NCBI GenBank assembly: GCA_021442155.1
Contig: CM038221.1
Location: 147,303,601 to 147,367,600, forward strand
Length of the DNA: 64,000 bases
Direction: 5' to 3'
Origin: Cymbidium sinense
Taxonomy: Eukaryota > Streptophyta > Magnoliopsida > Asparagales > Orchidaceae
Shown here: one piece after another, positions 1 to 13,400 of the stretch
Position numbering within the stretch: position 1 is the stretch's first letter
Layout of the letters: each line of letters begins with the position of its first letter
The notes under the pieces: generated by a model
The model's database searches: none
What the model was told of the DNA's origin: nothing
The model's input: only the letters and a program-made list of their open reading frames with translations
Made by a program: the position numbers and the translations under genes

Positions 1-311
1 CAACCCAAAAGCACTTCTCCAGTAGATCAGGACAGTGGTAGCTTGCATAGGAAGGTGGTGGACAGCACCTCCATGAAAGAAAAAGATATTAAGTAGTTGG
101 TGAAGCAGCAAGTGAAGGATGCATTGGCGCAAGCTCGAGGTGGCTCATCTATTCCAAAGGGTAGACCTTACCTGGGAATTTGATGGTGTCCAATATCCTA
201 AGGGTTTTGTGTCTCATTCCTTTCAAAATTTTTGATGACAGTGGGAACCCTCGTCAACACATAGTACACTTTAGGACACGATGTTGCAATGTTGGTGGAT
301 GTATTTTAATT
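1..311 (+). mobile_element. Ty3/gypsy gag remnant
   Basis: Translation on the plus strand, in two frames, gives pieces of a plant Ty3/gypsy Gag protein: a charged stretch (VKQQVKDALAQARGG), then YPKGF near 190 and, after a +1 shift near 230, DDSGNPRQHIVHF. The order YPkGf...FdG.GNPrqHiahF is the usual capsid-region signature of plant gypsy elements. In-frame stops near 95 and 180 and the frameshift show that it is dead. No pol follows; similarity ends near 310 and the sequence turns AT-rich. The upstream part lies outside the window. Confidence 0.7.
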
Positions 312-1799
312 TACTTATGATTTATTTGAGTTTAATGTGTTCTTTTATTTGAATTCTAATTAAGGGTTTAATTTATAAAATTTAGTCATCTTGTTTATAT
401 AAATGATTATTTCTTTAGCTTAATTATTATTCTCTTATCTTAGTTCAATATGTTTGTTTATTTGGATTTTATTTTTGTTTAACTTATTTTGATATTGATT
501 GAAATTTGGAGTAATTGGATATGATTTAATAACTTCAGAGTTTATATTTAATTTTATGTTTATTTGATTTGATTATGATATTTAGAATATGAATTATACA
601 AGTTTGCTCATAATATATATATATATACATACATATATGCATTAAAATGTGATTTGAATTAGTTATGAATTCTTCCAAAATTTTATTTGAATAACTAATC
701 AAATAAAGCTTAGCCAATTGTAATAGTTGAGTTAATTATAATTAAAGATATGTCATATAACTAAATTTTCTTTTTGTATATATATATATATAAAGATGGA
801 ATTTTTTTGTTATTATTATTTTATTTATAAATCTTCTCAATTTATACTAATTTTGATATTATAATTTTAATTTAACTGAAGTTTATAAATTATATATATT
901 ATAATTAATGATTATTCAAATTGTATATTTATTATTTATTTAGTACTTAATTATTTTGATTTAATTTTAATCAAATTTATATTTGATGTTCAAATTTAAT
1001 TATATTTTTATTTTAATTATACAATGACAATGTTGATTGTTTTTTTTTTTGTATGATTGATTTTCTAATTTTTATAGTTTGATTAGCTTGTTAATTATAT
1101 TTTATTTCAGTTGGGCTTCATTGATTCAAATGATCCATTTGGCTCAATTATGGTGTGTTTGGGTTACATTCATGTTTGGTTAAATGTTTAAGATGATTTG
1201 GTGTAATTGATATCACTTGATTTGATGTAGATTTATATTTAAGCCCATTTTGACCAAAATTGGGTTTAATGGGCTACATTGGACTTATTTGAGTTAAATG
1301 ATAAAATTTATTAAATTAAACCCAACGATTAGCTAAATTTTATCTAATTATAATTTTTAAATGATTTTGGATGTTTTATTTGAATTAATTTTCAATTTAA
1401 TTTGAATTTAGATTTAATAGGATCCATTTGGGTCTACTTGGGTTAGGTGGCCAAATCAGCCCATTTGGATCTTCATTGAATTTATATTTGTTTAGTTTTA
1501 GACTCAAACATGTTCATTTGATGATTTTGAGTCTTTGGAGTGACTCAATTTGATCAAATTTTAATTTGTTGATTTTTACTTAGTGGAGCTCACGTGGGTC
1601 AACTCTAGGTCAAATGACCTATTTGTTATTTTATGTCCCATCTTGATTTATATTTTGTTTGTTTGTGTTTATGCATTTATTTTGTGTTTTTGATTCAATT
1701 TATTTTGGTTTAATTTTGATTTAATTTGATTTAATTTAGACTTAGGTGAGTTTGAGCTTTTTTGAATATTTTGGGTCAAATGGGTTAGGTTAGGTTTGA
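312..1799. other. AT-rich stretch without recognisable gene
   Basis: The stretch is dominated by TTTGATTT/AATTTGA-type simple motifs and short TA runs (near 618-640 and 777-792). No open frame with recognisable protein similarity was found on either strand. From about 1100 the composition matches the 3' part of the long LTR described at 8700-9713, so some of it may be decayed LTR sequence, but it could not be aligned with confidence. Confidence 0.6.
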
Positions 1800-2439
1800 C
1801 CTTGGCTTGATTGATTTGATTGTAGATTTTGGTATGGCTTGAAGTGATGATTGAAGGATTGATTAATTTATGAGAAAATCAATTGAGTTGGGTTTCATTT
1901 GGATGAGATTTGGCTAAGTCTATGAAATTGGCTTAAGGGTTTGGATATGGATTTGATTTGATTTGGATTTAGGTTTGGATCATGATTTGAAGTTGAGTTT
2001 GAGTTTGCATTTGATAAATTGATTGAAGGGTTGAATTGATCTTTGAGAAAATCAATTGAATTTGGATTGATTTGGATTTGGCTAAGGCTAAGTCCATAAG
2101 ATAAATCATAGAGCTTATGAATGATTTGAGTTTAGATTCGATCACGGGCTTCAATCATTTGATTTGGATTTGAATTTAGATTTTGATATTTGAATTGAAT
2201 TTGAGGTTTGGTTTAAGAAAGTGAACATAGGTCGGATTTAGGCTATAGAATAGGTGAGTCTCCTTAATCTCCTAAGGCATAGTCTAATCCTATGGTTAAC
2301 CCTTCTAAGTCTTTAGGCTTAGGTTAAGTGATCACTTAATTGTTAGAAATGTCTTGTGACTAAGGAAGTCTTAGTGTCTAGAAGACTCCTAATTTTAAGA
2401 AGAGAAGATTAAGGACTCACTCAAAAAGTGATGTCAACA
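1800..2439 (+). mobile_element. long-LTR 3' fragment ending GTCAACA
   Basis: This block is homologous to the end of the long LTR at about 8800-9713. The best part is 2210-2439 against 9480-9713; both contain CTAAGGCATG/A, CTTCTAAGTCTTTAG, GGTTAAGTG and CTTAGTGTCTA in the same order and stop at GTCAACA. The abrupt end at 2439 and the CA terminus fit an LTR edge. No target-site duplication was found. The APC2 fragment starts a few bases beyond. Confidence 0.65.
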
Positions 2440-2510
2440 GTGTCTTACGACACTACGGTTGTGGTTTTCTACCCGTTAGCTCTATTGAGCATAACAGAGT
2501 GTTCAAACAC

Positions 2511-3390
2511 CTGACAAGTCCTTTAGAGGGTGCATCAATCCGAGGATATGAAAGAAGACATGAAGCCAAAGGTGATATAAGACTGGATGAAACATCATTG
2601 TAAAATGAGTCCCCTAAATAGCATAAAAGAGCATGCAAGAACTGGAGCAGAACAATCTGCATCCACTTCTTAATATACTATAAAATAGGAGTCCTATAAT
2701 CATCAACAGCTAAGTTTTGAACTTTGACCTTCGAAAGCTGAATGATAGACGAAGCATATGCACCTTCTGTCAAAGCTGTAAAGCCAATATTTCTAAGATC
2801 AAGAAGAACCTTTCCAAAGCTCTTGACCGAAGAGTAGTTCTTAGATACTGCAAATTCAGGATGGTTCCCATCAATGTTCGTTTCATCTCAGGGAAGTGAG
2901 ATGGAAGTGTTGTCAGAAGAATAGATGATACCATCAACTGGTATCTATCAAGCAGATTGGATTCATGATGCCTAGAATTTATTTTACCCATTGATATGCT
3001 CTCCTCATATAACTACAAAGCATGAATGAGCATAACAAGGAACTTCTCTTGATAATTCTTTTTTAAACATATCTCTTCAAGCGATAAACTAAGTGTTTCT
3101 TGAAGCTGATCAACCATAATCTACAGAATGCTTATCAAAGTGTTGCCAGAACTTCAAGACTGCTCTTGCCGTAAATGTCTCCTCAAGGTATTGTAGGAAG
3201 TAGTCCTCCAAGAGGGAGCGTAAGCCATTTATGCATAGAATGTTCACTGAGTTGGAGAACTTAAAGGCCTCGCATAGATCACCTTTCCCGCCGAGAAGGA
3301 TCTTAGTGCATAATACGAAGGCATTCCAACTCTGAAGGATCTCTCCAATCATTTGCTCGCTTAAGGAATCAAGAATTGACGGGTCGACTA
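2511..3390 (-). pseudogene. APC2: APC2 (anaphase-promoting complex subunit 2) 5' gene fragment
   Basis: APC2 is the cullin-like scaffold of the anaphase-promoting complex ubiquitin ligase, which drives mitotic exit. Read on the minus strand, three segments match the N-terminal third of plant APC2 in order: about 3390-3110 (DPSILDSL, then FWQHFD), 3117-2880 (LEEICLKK, SSILLTTLPSHFPE) and 2890-2511 (GKVLLDLRNIGFT, AYASSI, DDYRTPIL, LQFLHALLCYLGDS). A frame change near 3110, a deletion and frame change after SHFPE near 2885, and in-frame stops near 2962-3030 and 2680 break it. The codon where Met is expected before DPSIL reads GTC. Homology stops at 2511, at a donor-like CAG|GTGTTT, so this may be a genomic first-exon piece rather than a processed copy. 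The cullin-homology C-terminus is absent. The family call rests on remembered plant APC2 sequence and is fairly secure; no function is expected. Confidence 0.82.
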
Positions 3391-3860
3391 GCGTTGAAAA
3401 TATGGTAGAAAAGGGGTGACGGGAACAGTAGCCAGACGAGATTCCGATGGAGAGAATTCTCTGGTTCGATGGTGCTATAGTACCGGCTGAAGTGGGAGGA
3501 ACAGCCAGCAGGCACTGTAGTGCAGAGACCAGCGGCTCGATTTGGAGCAGTCGGCTTCAGGCAGAGCAACGGGAAGAGCGAGCAGGGATTCCACAGGCTC
3601 GTGCTATCTCTGCGAGAAAATGGAGACGCGCGGGAGAGAGGGGAGTTCGCTAAAATTTTTTTTTTTGGTTCGGCTTGCAATAGGAACCGGATAAGGCTAT
3701 GGGAGGGATGATGTGGTGGCATATTACTGGTCGAAAGGGAGGTGGAGTATGGGAATGGCCGATTGGATGTAATTAAAAGATAATTATGTAGGTTTCTCTC
3801 GAAATATGTGCTAATTTTGATGAAATTTTAAGTACAACAACTATATTTAAATTGGACGGT
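3391..3860. other. 5' flank of the APC2 fragment
   Basis: A relatively GC-rich stretch (about 3430-3660) lies directly upstream of the APC2 fragment, as expected of a 5' leader and promoter-proximal region. An uninterrupted minus-strand frame of 117 codons (3722-3369) crosses it, but it reads Ser/Pro/Leu-rich sequence out of frame with APC2 and resembles no known protein. Nothing recognisable lies at 3720-3860. Confidence 0.5.
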
Positions 3861-4316
3861 ATATTCTGGTAATTTGATGTTACGAACGACACGGCCCATT
3901 TGATCGAAGATCGCCGTCAGCTGGATGACTTGGATTGTACCATTTTAAATCAAAATTACGTCCGTCGGCCACTCGATACTGCGGTACTCGTCCGAATCGA
4001 TTGTAGATAGCTTCATTTAATAGATTTGATGTTTCAACACAGATCATCATTTTGGTTGTTTGGGTATTTGCTACCTTCCACTGACTTTGCGTCGATGGAT
4101 TTTCTTCTTGATCGATCGATCGTCGAATTATATTATATATATATATATATATATATATTCTGATCACTTTTTACTTTCTGAACACAATGGAGAAGTCCGT
4201 TCATCAATCGGAGATTATTTTGACTAGTTTGATTAAGCAGCGAGACATATCAAATTCCGTCGATTTTTTTTTCCATAAATTCAATCCAACTCATAGATCA
4301 TGTGTGGAGGTCAACA
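3861..4316 (+). mobile_element. LTR terminal fragment of the 50967-55152 type
   Basis: The segment resembles the end of the long LTR at 54390-55152. Shared landmarks in order are a CCATTTGAT stretch, ACTCGTCCGAAT, AATGGAGAAGTCCGTTCATC against GATGGTGAAGTCCGTTCATC, TCCGTCGA, and the terminus GGTCAACA (4309-4316). It contains a TA dinucleotide run at about 4133-4159 and GATCGATCGATCG at 4112-4124. Only the last roughly 450 bp of the LTR is present. Confidence 0.65.
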
Positions 4317-4435
4317 ACAAGCACTACTTGCTTTTAAGATAAATAATACCATATTACACATTGTGGTGAATATTTATCTTCATCCTTCATCTATCTTTTT
4401 GAGAAAAATAAATGAATGAAAAAAATAACACTTCT

Positions 4436-7400
4436 TGTGTTGGACACTACGTAGATTCGCAGATGTTCTTATTAGGATGTGACGGTATGAGAAATGATGT
4501 ACTATCTCGAGAGAGTCACCATCCATAATGGACCTAATCACCTTAATAAAGACTCTTAAAGACTATAGGTCTTCGGATGTACCAAAGATTCTTCCCCTAC
4601 TTTATATGAAAAAGTAAAGGAGGGTTTATTTTAAACCGGGTTCGTTAAGTGCCCTATGGAGGCAAGCCCATATAGTTAATTACATCATAAGCAATGAGAT
4701 CCCCTAAGAATACTCTCGATTAAGATAAATGATCGTTGTCTCCAAAGATTCCAAAGATAGGACTATCAATCAATTGGTTATTTTCAGAAGATTAAGTGGG
4801 ATTGATTAAAAGGAGGGAGTTATTATCGAAACCAAAAGGAGATAAGTAGGGGATGCTTATGATACTAGAAGCTTAGTAAGCATCCCAAACTATCCTATGG
4901 TTGGGCTTTACATTTTTGAAGTTGAGGAGAAATATTATTTTAGTTGAATTTTTATTAGAAATCTAGGACTTACAATTCCATGATACAAGATCATGAAAAT
5001 GCCTAAGAGGTGATGCTTGTAGCTTGCAAAGGGAAACATCAACCTCATAACCTAAATCTAGGGAGCTTGGCGAGGGCCAAAACACGACCTAAATCTAAGA
5101 TGAAAATGAGAATATGGTTCACCTTCACAAGAGAGGATAAATCATCCGACTATTGGACTTACAACCACTTGGGGGTGGCCGCCAACTAACTCCTCCTATG
5201 ATTTTAAATTCATGTAAACAAGGCATATGCATTTGCAAGATAACAAAGTTATTGTTTATTTAGAAAGAGACTAAGTCCTTAAACACACTCCCTAAGAGAT
5301 TAGAGCATGTTGGGCATGAGCAATGACTTAAATCTAATGTAAATTTTGTTATATTTTATTTTTATGTTTGGATAATTTATTTGACACACGTTATGAGATT
5401 CATATGACTAATGCATGAGAAATTAGTTAAAAAACCAAGAAGGATGTTCCACCAGTCAAGATGTGAAGATCCATAATATAATCTTTTATCTTGATTTATA
5501 ACCTAGGCTTTATGTAAGGTTATGAGTTATTAATTTTTTTTTTGAGTTGATTAATTGGATAGAAATTTTATTTTTCTTTGAGTGTCTAATTGCATCTAGA
5601 CCATTCATCAAAGCAAGGAAAAAAACTAGGAAAATCATGTCATTTTAATGCACAAGCTAAACAAACATCAAATAATTTTTAAAGCTAGCGCAAAAGAATA
5701 AAAGGCCTTTATGGTCCACCAAGACAAACTGAAAGAAAAATATGGTAGCTCTACTCTTATACAACCCAAATTACAAATGAATTAATTACAATCAAAAAGG
5801 AATTCATGTTATGGGGATCTTCATTCTTCATTCTTCTTTTCTTTTCTTCTTTTCTCTTTTCTTTCTTCTTTTCTTCTTTCTTCTTCTTTTTGGATGTGAT
5901 GTCTTTCACATGGTGTATAAGATAGTCTTATAACCAATGTTCATCCTAATCTCCCGTAATATTCATTCCAAATCTTAATTGCAAAATTACATGAAAAAGG
6001 AAAGTAAATCTAACTAAAACCTGCAAAATATAGATTAGCTAAACAAACAACATAATCCCAAGCATGTATATGAATAAATTAGACTTAGTACCCCACACAT
6101 GGGTAACCAAGTCCACCTGGCCTATTTTGGATTATGCTTAAGGGTATAAGCAACCTGCACAACAAAAATATTTATATATTTATTACAGTGTCCCTTAAGC
6201 ACAATCCTCTACAGAAGACAATGATTAGACTAAGATCATCTTATCATCTAGTCTACGCACATACAGCCTAACATCCAGACTAAAACACTACATCACAAAA
6301 TAAAATCAGACATCAAACCATGCACCGCCCTAACATAGAGTTAGAAATTGTGACTTAGCCTAATGTGTGCGCCTTTTAAGACTTGTATGGCATGTCTTAG
6401 CTAGGCTTTAAGGTTAAGATTTTCTAAGTGTGAAATGGTTCAACTTAGAGGGTGATTTCATTTAAGTGGTTTAATTGATTTGTTAGTTTTATTTGATGAT
6501 TTGATTTGATTTGAATGAACCTACACTTAATTACTAAGTGTTATAAAGAGAGGAAAAGAGAAGAGAACTTCTCTTTTCTCCCTACCTTAAGTAGTTTCTA
6601 AGGTAGATTCATTAGTGATTTTTCTTTTGGAAAAAATTTTATTATGTATTTTAATTAATCCTAAATTTAGATTTGCTCTAAATAAAATAAGAAAGATATT
6701 TTAAGATTAATTAGATTAAATTACTATCATAAAATACATAACTCTTTATTTCTTTTCAACATGTGTATCATGCACATGAAATGATCCTAAGTATATCTAT
6801 ATATGCAAGTGTAAATATTTATCACACCTTGATGTTGAATGCTAAGAGATGTTGCTTAAGAAAGTTTGGATATTTCATGATGTAAGATTTTGTTACGTCG
6901 AAAAGAGAAAGATTTTTTTATCCATTAATCAAATGCACAATTACATGTATGAAAGACATAAGTGAGTATGACCCCAATGTTTTCTACACCAGGGATGTAA
7001 GGTACAAGACTTAGTTAAGGCTACTTAAAGCCTCACAACCCTGGGATGTCCAGACTAATATACCACTTTTCTTAAATATATGTGCATGTACAAAAAGAAA
7101 TGAATGGAAAAAGAATCATGCAAAAAGTTTATGTTCGTTTATTAGATTTGGTTATGCAATTCATAAGTATAAATGTGAGGATCCTTCTTAAGTCATAAGA
7201 TGGGAGTGTAAATGAATAGATGCAAGCAAGTGTTGTGTTCTTTTTCAAATGAACTATACACTTTGCAAATCTTATACAAACCCATGTTAAGAAAAGAGAA
7301 GGAAAAATACACAACACATTTTATATTATAACCATATGCAAGCTTATAAATATTTATAAGTACCATATTTTCATTTATGATCTTTAATTTATAAACTTTA

Positions 7401-9713
7401 AAAATAATTTTTGATTTAGTAGTGATAATAGTCACTCATATTTTGCTTTAGCCAAAACATGCAATTTGGCATAATAGGATATATTTCATTTTAATTTAAT
7501 TTTTTAAAAGGTATGAATGCATGTTTTTTATATGATAAATCACATTTAACATTCTTGGAAAGAAATAAAGTGATGTAAGTATATGACTTCATTCACCCTA
7601 ATCAATTCCTAAAGACAATCTGATAGGATAAGATCATTTAAAGTGAATCAAAATTATTTAAAGAAATTTTTATTTTTGTTTTATGTTTGATTTGATTTAG
7701 TGAATGTGAAAGGGTTTGTTGGTCATAACTCATTTCCCCATATGTGAATTGATTTAGTTTAAATTTTAGACCCATTAAGTTGATTTTATATTTTGTTTAG
7801 GTTAAGGTGAATTAAATCAATTAATTATCCCTTACCTACACCTCCTTAACATAATTATTCAAACAATTGTGATATGCAACCACATGGAGTTTAAATCAGC
7901 AATGCACTTAAGAAAGAAAGGGGTCTAATGCAATTGGCTCATAATTATTGATTAATTAAGCTAAAGAGTTTAATTAAGTACTTTCATAACCTTCCCACAC
8001 ATGTGGGTTGGAAATGATGTCCTTAAATTTATCTTAGGCTCTTGAACACCTAAGGATCTACCCAAGAATTAAGATTATTGAGTTCTGGAATGATTTAATT
8101 TTAAATTTTAATTAATTGAATTTATTAATGAAGTGAATAGGCCATTAATTACAACTTGATTAAATGTTTTCCAAATGGAGTGAACTTAAGGAGAAGAAAT
8201 TGGAAATGGAATCCTAATCTCATTCCCTAAGTCCCTTCAACATTTTATGATTAACAAGCCTAATTTATGGATTCACCATTGTTTAACAATTTAATTAATC
8301 ACTTAGTTAATTAAAGAAGTGATTAGGAATGAATCAAATAATTATCTTAATTAAACTATTAATAAATTTCAAGAAAATTAGAGGAGGCAGAAGTAATCCC
8401 ACTAAACATACCTGAGAAGTTTGAACTTAATTTATGAAATAATTAGGGAGTAATTAATATAATTATATTCCCAATAAAACCCAAATTGAGTTAAATATAC
8501 TATTCAAAATCAATCAAAATTAATTTTATATTATTCCCCTTTAATTATCTTTAAATGAAGTTGAGTTTGCATTTTTTGGATTTTTTTTATATTTAATTAT
8601 GAATAGTTAGTTTCAGTTATTAATAGGTCATTGAATACCCTAATTATATATGGACTTATGATTGAAATTTAAATCCCATTGCAAGTGATTTGGAGTCAAA
8701 TGAGTTTTGATTCATTTGACAATTTTAAGTTAAAAAGTTGAACATAGATTTAATTTGGGTTTGAGTTTTGAATTTAGTTTTGGTTTAATGATTAAAGTTT
8801 ATGTTTATATTCGGATTCATGATTGAAGGATTGATTGAATCATGAAGAAAATCCAAAGGTTTGGATTGATTTGGGTCTGATTTGACTAAGTTCAAGAAAT
8901 TGACTTGAAAGGGTATATGTTGATTTTAAGTTAGATTTGGGTTTAAGTTTTGACTTTTTTTTGGTTGTTTGAATTTATATTTCATTTATATTTCTAAATA
9001 TAAATGAAAATATAAATGGGTTATGAGAAAATCTCTTTAGTTTGAAGTGATTTGAATTTGATTTGAGCTAAGTCCATAAGATGAAATCAAAGTGACTTAC
9101 GAAAGATTTTAGATTTGGACTTGAGTTTTGGATTTGGTTTTGGCTATTTGAATTTATATTTCATGTATATTTGTGAATATAAATGAGAATATAAATGGGT
9201 TATGAGAAAAAAAAAATCTTTTGAGTTTGAAGTGATTTGAATTTAATTTGAGCTAAGTACATAAGATGAAATCAAAGGGCCTTAGGAAAGATTTTGGATT
9301 TGAAATTCAATCATGGGTTTCAATCATTTGGAATTGATTCATGATTTGAGAAAATCCATTGGGTTGGAATTGGTCTAAGATTTGATTGAATTGATTTGAG
9401 CTAAGTTCATAAGATGAAATCAAGATGGCTTTGAAAGGTTTTGGATTTGAAGTTGATTTGAAGTTGATTTAAATTTGAAGTTTGACTTGAAAGAAGGAAG
9501 TAAGGATTCGGTTCAAGCTATAGGATATGCAAGTTTTCCTAACACCCCTAAGGCATGACCTATTCCTATTAACTCTTCTAAGTCTTTAGAGTTAGGTTAA
9601 GTGTTCACCTGATCACTAGAAGTGTCTTAAGGCTAAGAAACTCTTAGTGTCTAAGAGGAATCCTATGTCTAAGATGGAGTGGTTCAGAGCTCATTCTAAA
9701 AATGAGGTCAACA
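4436..9713 (+). mobile_element. long LTR relic, first copy (about 5.3 kb)
   Basis: It aligns over most of its length with 10448-15113. Matching landmarks include 4665-4740 with 10660-10735 (CATAGTTAATTACATC, ATACTCTCGATTAA), 4870-4915 with 10866-10905 (GAGCATCCCAAACTAT, GGTTGGGCTTTA), 5500-5530 with 11585-11615, 7420-7470 with 13605-13665, and 8560-8620 with 14860-14920. The CCTATAGTTAATTAC motif is shared with the LTRs at 50967 and 63384. The right end is GGTCAACA. No protein-coding frame lies inside, as expected of an LTR. The left edge (TGTGTTGG, 4436) is approximate and no flanking target duplication was found. The last kilobase (8700-9713) consists of diverged GATTTGA-rich subrepeats also present at 1800-2439. 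Confidence 0.7.
5820..5891 (+). repeat. polypyrimidine (TTC/TTTTC)n tract
   Basis: About 70 bases of almost uninterrupted C/T made of TTC, TTTTC and TTCTT units; on the other strand it is a GAA-rich purine tract. It lies inside the first long LTR and is absent at the matching point of the second copy (near 11900), so it expanded after the two copies separated. Confidence 0.85.
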
Positions 9714-10442
9714 TACATTCAAGGATCTAATATTATAGGTGTAAACTAGTGAGGATTTCTCATTAATGCAACACATAAGTACAAAGTTTATCATATCTAA
9801 ATAATACTTCATGGTTATTTAAACTTTTTGAAATCATAACCATGAAGAAGAAGTTTGAAAAAACATGATGTGAGCCAAGCTCTAGAAAATAAGCACGAAA
9901 AGACATATGGCCTCAATCTTTTCCATACATACCAAAAGGTCTGAATGTTTTGCATAAGATAATCAATTTTCATTGCAAAAAAAAAGTGTTAATATATTAT
10001 ACATGAAACAAAGGAATTTTTAATGTTACATTGTCTTTAGCCAAAAATATTAAAAGCAACTCATGAAGCTCATAAGTTTAAGCTATAATCATAACAATCA
10101 TGAGTTATGTTCATTGCATCTCTTCCAACTAGTTGTTTGGTTCTAACTACAGTTAAGCTGTTGATTTTTTTGGTTGGAAGGAAGCGCAAGTGCAAGCTTG
10201 TATTGTTTGAGATGCTTATGTGAGAGGATTTTTGTAACTCCTCTTATGATAAAACCAAAGACACAACATCTACATTTATAAAATCTTTTATTAATTTCAT
10301 TGGAAATCTATAAGTTTTTAAATCTTATTTTTTTGGATCGACCACTTGGCCTTATTGTGTTTAGAACATCATTCTAAAGTCCATCATTAACAACTTTCCA
10401 CTAATCAAGAGGGTATGTGTGGTGTTTATTTATGGTTCATGT
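9714..10442. other. spacer between two long LTR relics
   Basis: 730 bp without a gene. It does not begin with a polypurine tract or end with a tRNA primer-binding site on either strand, so it is not the internal part of a short element using the two LTRs. A TG-rich microsatellite runs into the edge of the next LTR at 10438-10457. Confidence 0.55.
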
Positions 10443-10447
10443 GTATG

Positions 10448-13400
10448 TGTGTGTGTATTGGGGAGGGGACCCAATCCGATGATATACTTATTGAGGTGAT
10501 TACATCAAGGAATAGTGCATCTTTAAACATAGATATCACTTACGATGGACCCAATTTCAATAAGGACTCTAAGGCATGAGTCTTAATGAATGAGATTTTT
10601 CCTTGGATTTACATGGATGAATAAAGTAGGATTTATTTAAATCGAGTTCTAAAGTTTCATATGGGGGCAAACCCTCATAGTTAATTACATCCTAAGAAAG
10701 GTGAATTTCATAAGAATACTCTCGATTAAAGTAGGCAATTATTGTCTCTAAAGAATTCAAAGATGGGACTGTCAATAAATTGGTTATATTTGGAAGATCA
10801 AATGGGATAGATCAAAAGAAAAGACTTATTATCGGTGAGATGAGTAGGGATGCTCATGATAAGAAACTTAGTGAGCATCCCAAACTATCTATGGTTGGGC
10901 TTTATATGTTTGAAATGAGGATAATTATATATTTGAGTTGAAATTTTATTAGAAATCTACTTATAACTCCAATACAAGATTGTGAAAATGCCTAAGAGGT
11001 GAGGATTTATGCTAGTAGCCCCATAGAGAAATAGCAACCTCATATCCTAAATTTAGGGAGCTTCGGCGAGGGCCAAAGCATGACTTAAATCTAAGGCAAA
11101 AGTGGGCATATTGTTTACCTCCATAAGAGAGGGTAAACCACCTGACTGTTGGACTTATAATCGCTTGGAGTGGTAGCCAGCTAACTCCTCCTACATCTTA
11201 AAATCTTAGGCAAGTCTTATGATTTTGCAAGATGGGTATGTTGTTAATATTTAAAAAAGAAACTAAAGTCCTTAGACTCACTTTTTAAGAGACTAGAGCA
11301 TGAGTGGTATGAATAATGACTTAGTATAATGCAAATATTATCAAATTTTATTTGATTTTTTATTTTTTATTTTGACACAAGCTATAGGATTTTATATGCC
11401 TAAATGTATGATAAAATGGGTTATGGGCCAAATCAAAAGGAAAGATGTATTTTTTCATCAGTCTCAAAGGTTAAGCCCTTATTCTATTTAACAAAGATGG
11501 AAACACTCTCTTAGCAAGAGTGAAATAAAATGATGCATGATATTCCGACTAAGGGGTTCTTTAAATATTTTTATTATCTTGATTTAATGCTAGGCTTTAT
11601 GTGAGGTTATGAGTTATTTTAGAAAATTTAGTTATGAGTTATAGTTGGGTAGAAAATTTATTTTATCTTAAGAGCCTAATCGCATCAGTCACACAATCAC
11701 CAATCATATATAAACTATGAAGAGACATATTTTTTTTCTAATGCACAAATTAAATAAAACATAAAATAATTTATAAATCTAATGCAAACGAATAAGAGAG
11801 GTGTGGTAATGCATGCGACAAAAAAAGAATAATAGTCGAGCTCTACCCTTATACAACCAAAATGAAAGAATAATTATAAATTATAAAATAAGTATTATGG
11901 GGGATCTTCAAGTCTTCATGTCCTCTCTTTTGATTTGCTCCATTTGGTTTGGTAGGCTTATAGGCATCACATGGCACCCCATGATTAAACCTTCTGGCCA
12001 ATGTTCATCCTTAACCCCCATAACATTTAACCAAATTCCTAATATACAATTACATTAAAAGAATTGGAAAAGTAAATCTAACTACACCTGCAAAATAAGT
12101 GTTAGCTAAACACACCATACAGCCCAAGCAGTTATATGAATAATTTGGACATAGCACCGCATGGGTAACCAAGTCCACTGTCATTATGCTTAGGGTTAAG
12201 CAACCAATAGTAAAACATTTATATTTATTTTACGCACTTTAAGCATAATCTCGCAAAAAAATATGATAATCGCGACTAACATCATCCTACACATAACATT
12301 ACCTACATAAATCTTAAAATAAAACATACATCAATCATACACCTCCCTAACATAAAGTTAGAAGTGGTGGCTTAATCTAATGTGTGTGTTAAAGCTTGTG
12401 TGGTATGTCCTAAATAGGCTTTATAGTTAAGATTTTCTAAGTATGAAAGACATTAATTATCAAGGGTTGTTTCACTTTAAATGGTTTAATTAATTTACAA
12501 ATTTTGCTTAACATTTTATTTTATTTTATTTTATCTGACCTACACAAAATAGCTAAGTGTTATGAAGAGAAAAAAAGAGAGGATTACTCTCTTTTATCCC
12601 TACCTTAAGTCACATCTAAAACAAATTAATTAATCAATTCCCTTTAGTGAATGACTTATTACATGTTTTAATTAGTCATAAGTTTAGGTTCACTTTAAAT
12701 AAACTCATTCAATAAGAAATGCATCTTAAGATTAGTTGGAATGAATTACTATCACATAACACATATTTATTCATTTCTTTCCATCATGTATATCATGCAT
12801 ATGATTAAATCCTAAGCATAACTATACATGCAATTTGTATCTTAGCATACTTAAATGATGAATGTGAGTAAATGTATTTGGAATTAATATTTCATTTGGT
12901 TGAATGATTTTATCATATTAATTTAAAACTCTATCTAAATTCTTATGCAAAAGCATAAGGAAAGAATCTTAAATCACATGACTAATCAACTCAACCAATT
13001 AAAACAAAGTATGAATGTTTATTTTTTAAATAGAAAAAAAGGGGTTTTCATTCATTAGCTAAGTACACATCCACATGTATAAAAGTTTTAAGCAAGTACG
13101 ATGTCATTATTCTACACCAAGGAAACAAGGTAGGAACCTCCTTGGGGCTATGTAAAGTCGTGCGTCCCTGGAATGTCTAAAATAATATACTGATATCCTT
13201 AGATACATGTGGATGTATAAATAACTACAAGAATAGAAAGCCATGCAAAAATTGTATTTTTTGATTTGATTTATTTTGTGAAAATGAATTAAAACTCTTA
13301 TCTAGATTCTAATGTCTAAATGCATAAGAATGAAATCAAGTAGGTACGTCGCCATTTCTCCGCACCAAGGGAACGAGGTAGGAACCTCCTCTTGAGGCTA

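Noticed and set aside
2440..3390. APC2 fragment as a processed (retroposed) pseudogene
   Set aside because: It has no poly(A) tail or target duplication, and the homology stops at a splice-donor-like site. A genomic first-exon piece explains this better, although the real exon structure was not available.
3369..3722. Minus-strand open frame of 117 codons next to the APC2 fragment
   Set aside because: It is out of frame with the APC2 homology, Ser/Pro/Leu-rich and without similarity; it reads the GC-rich leader by chance.
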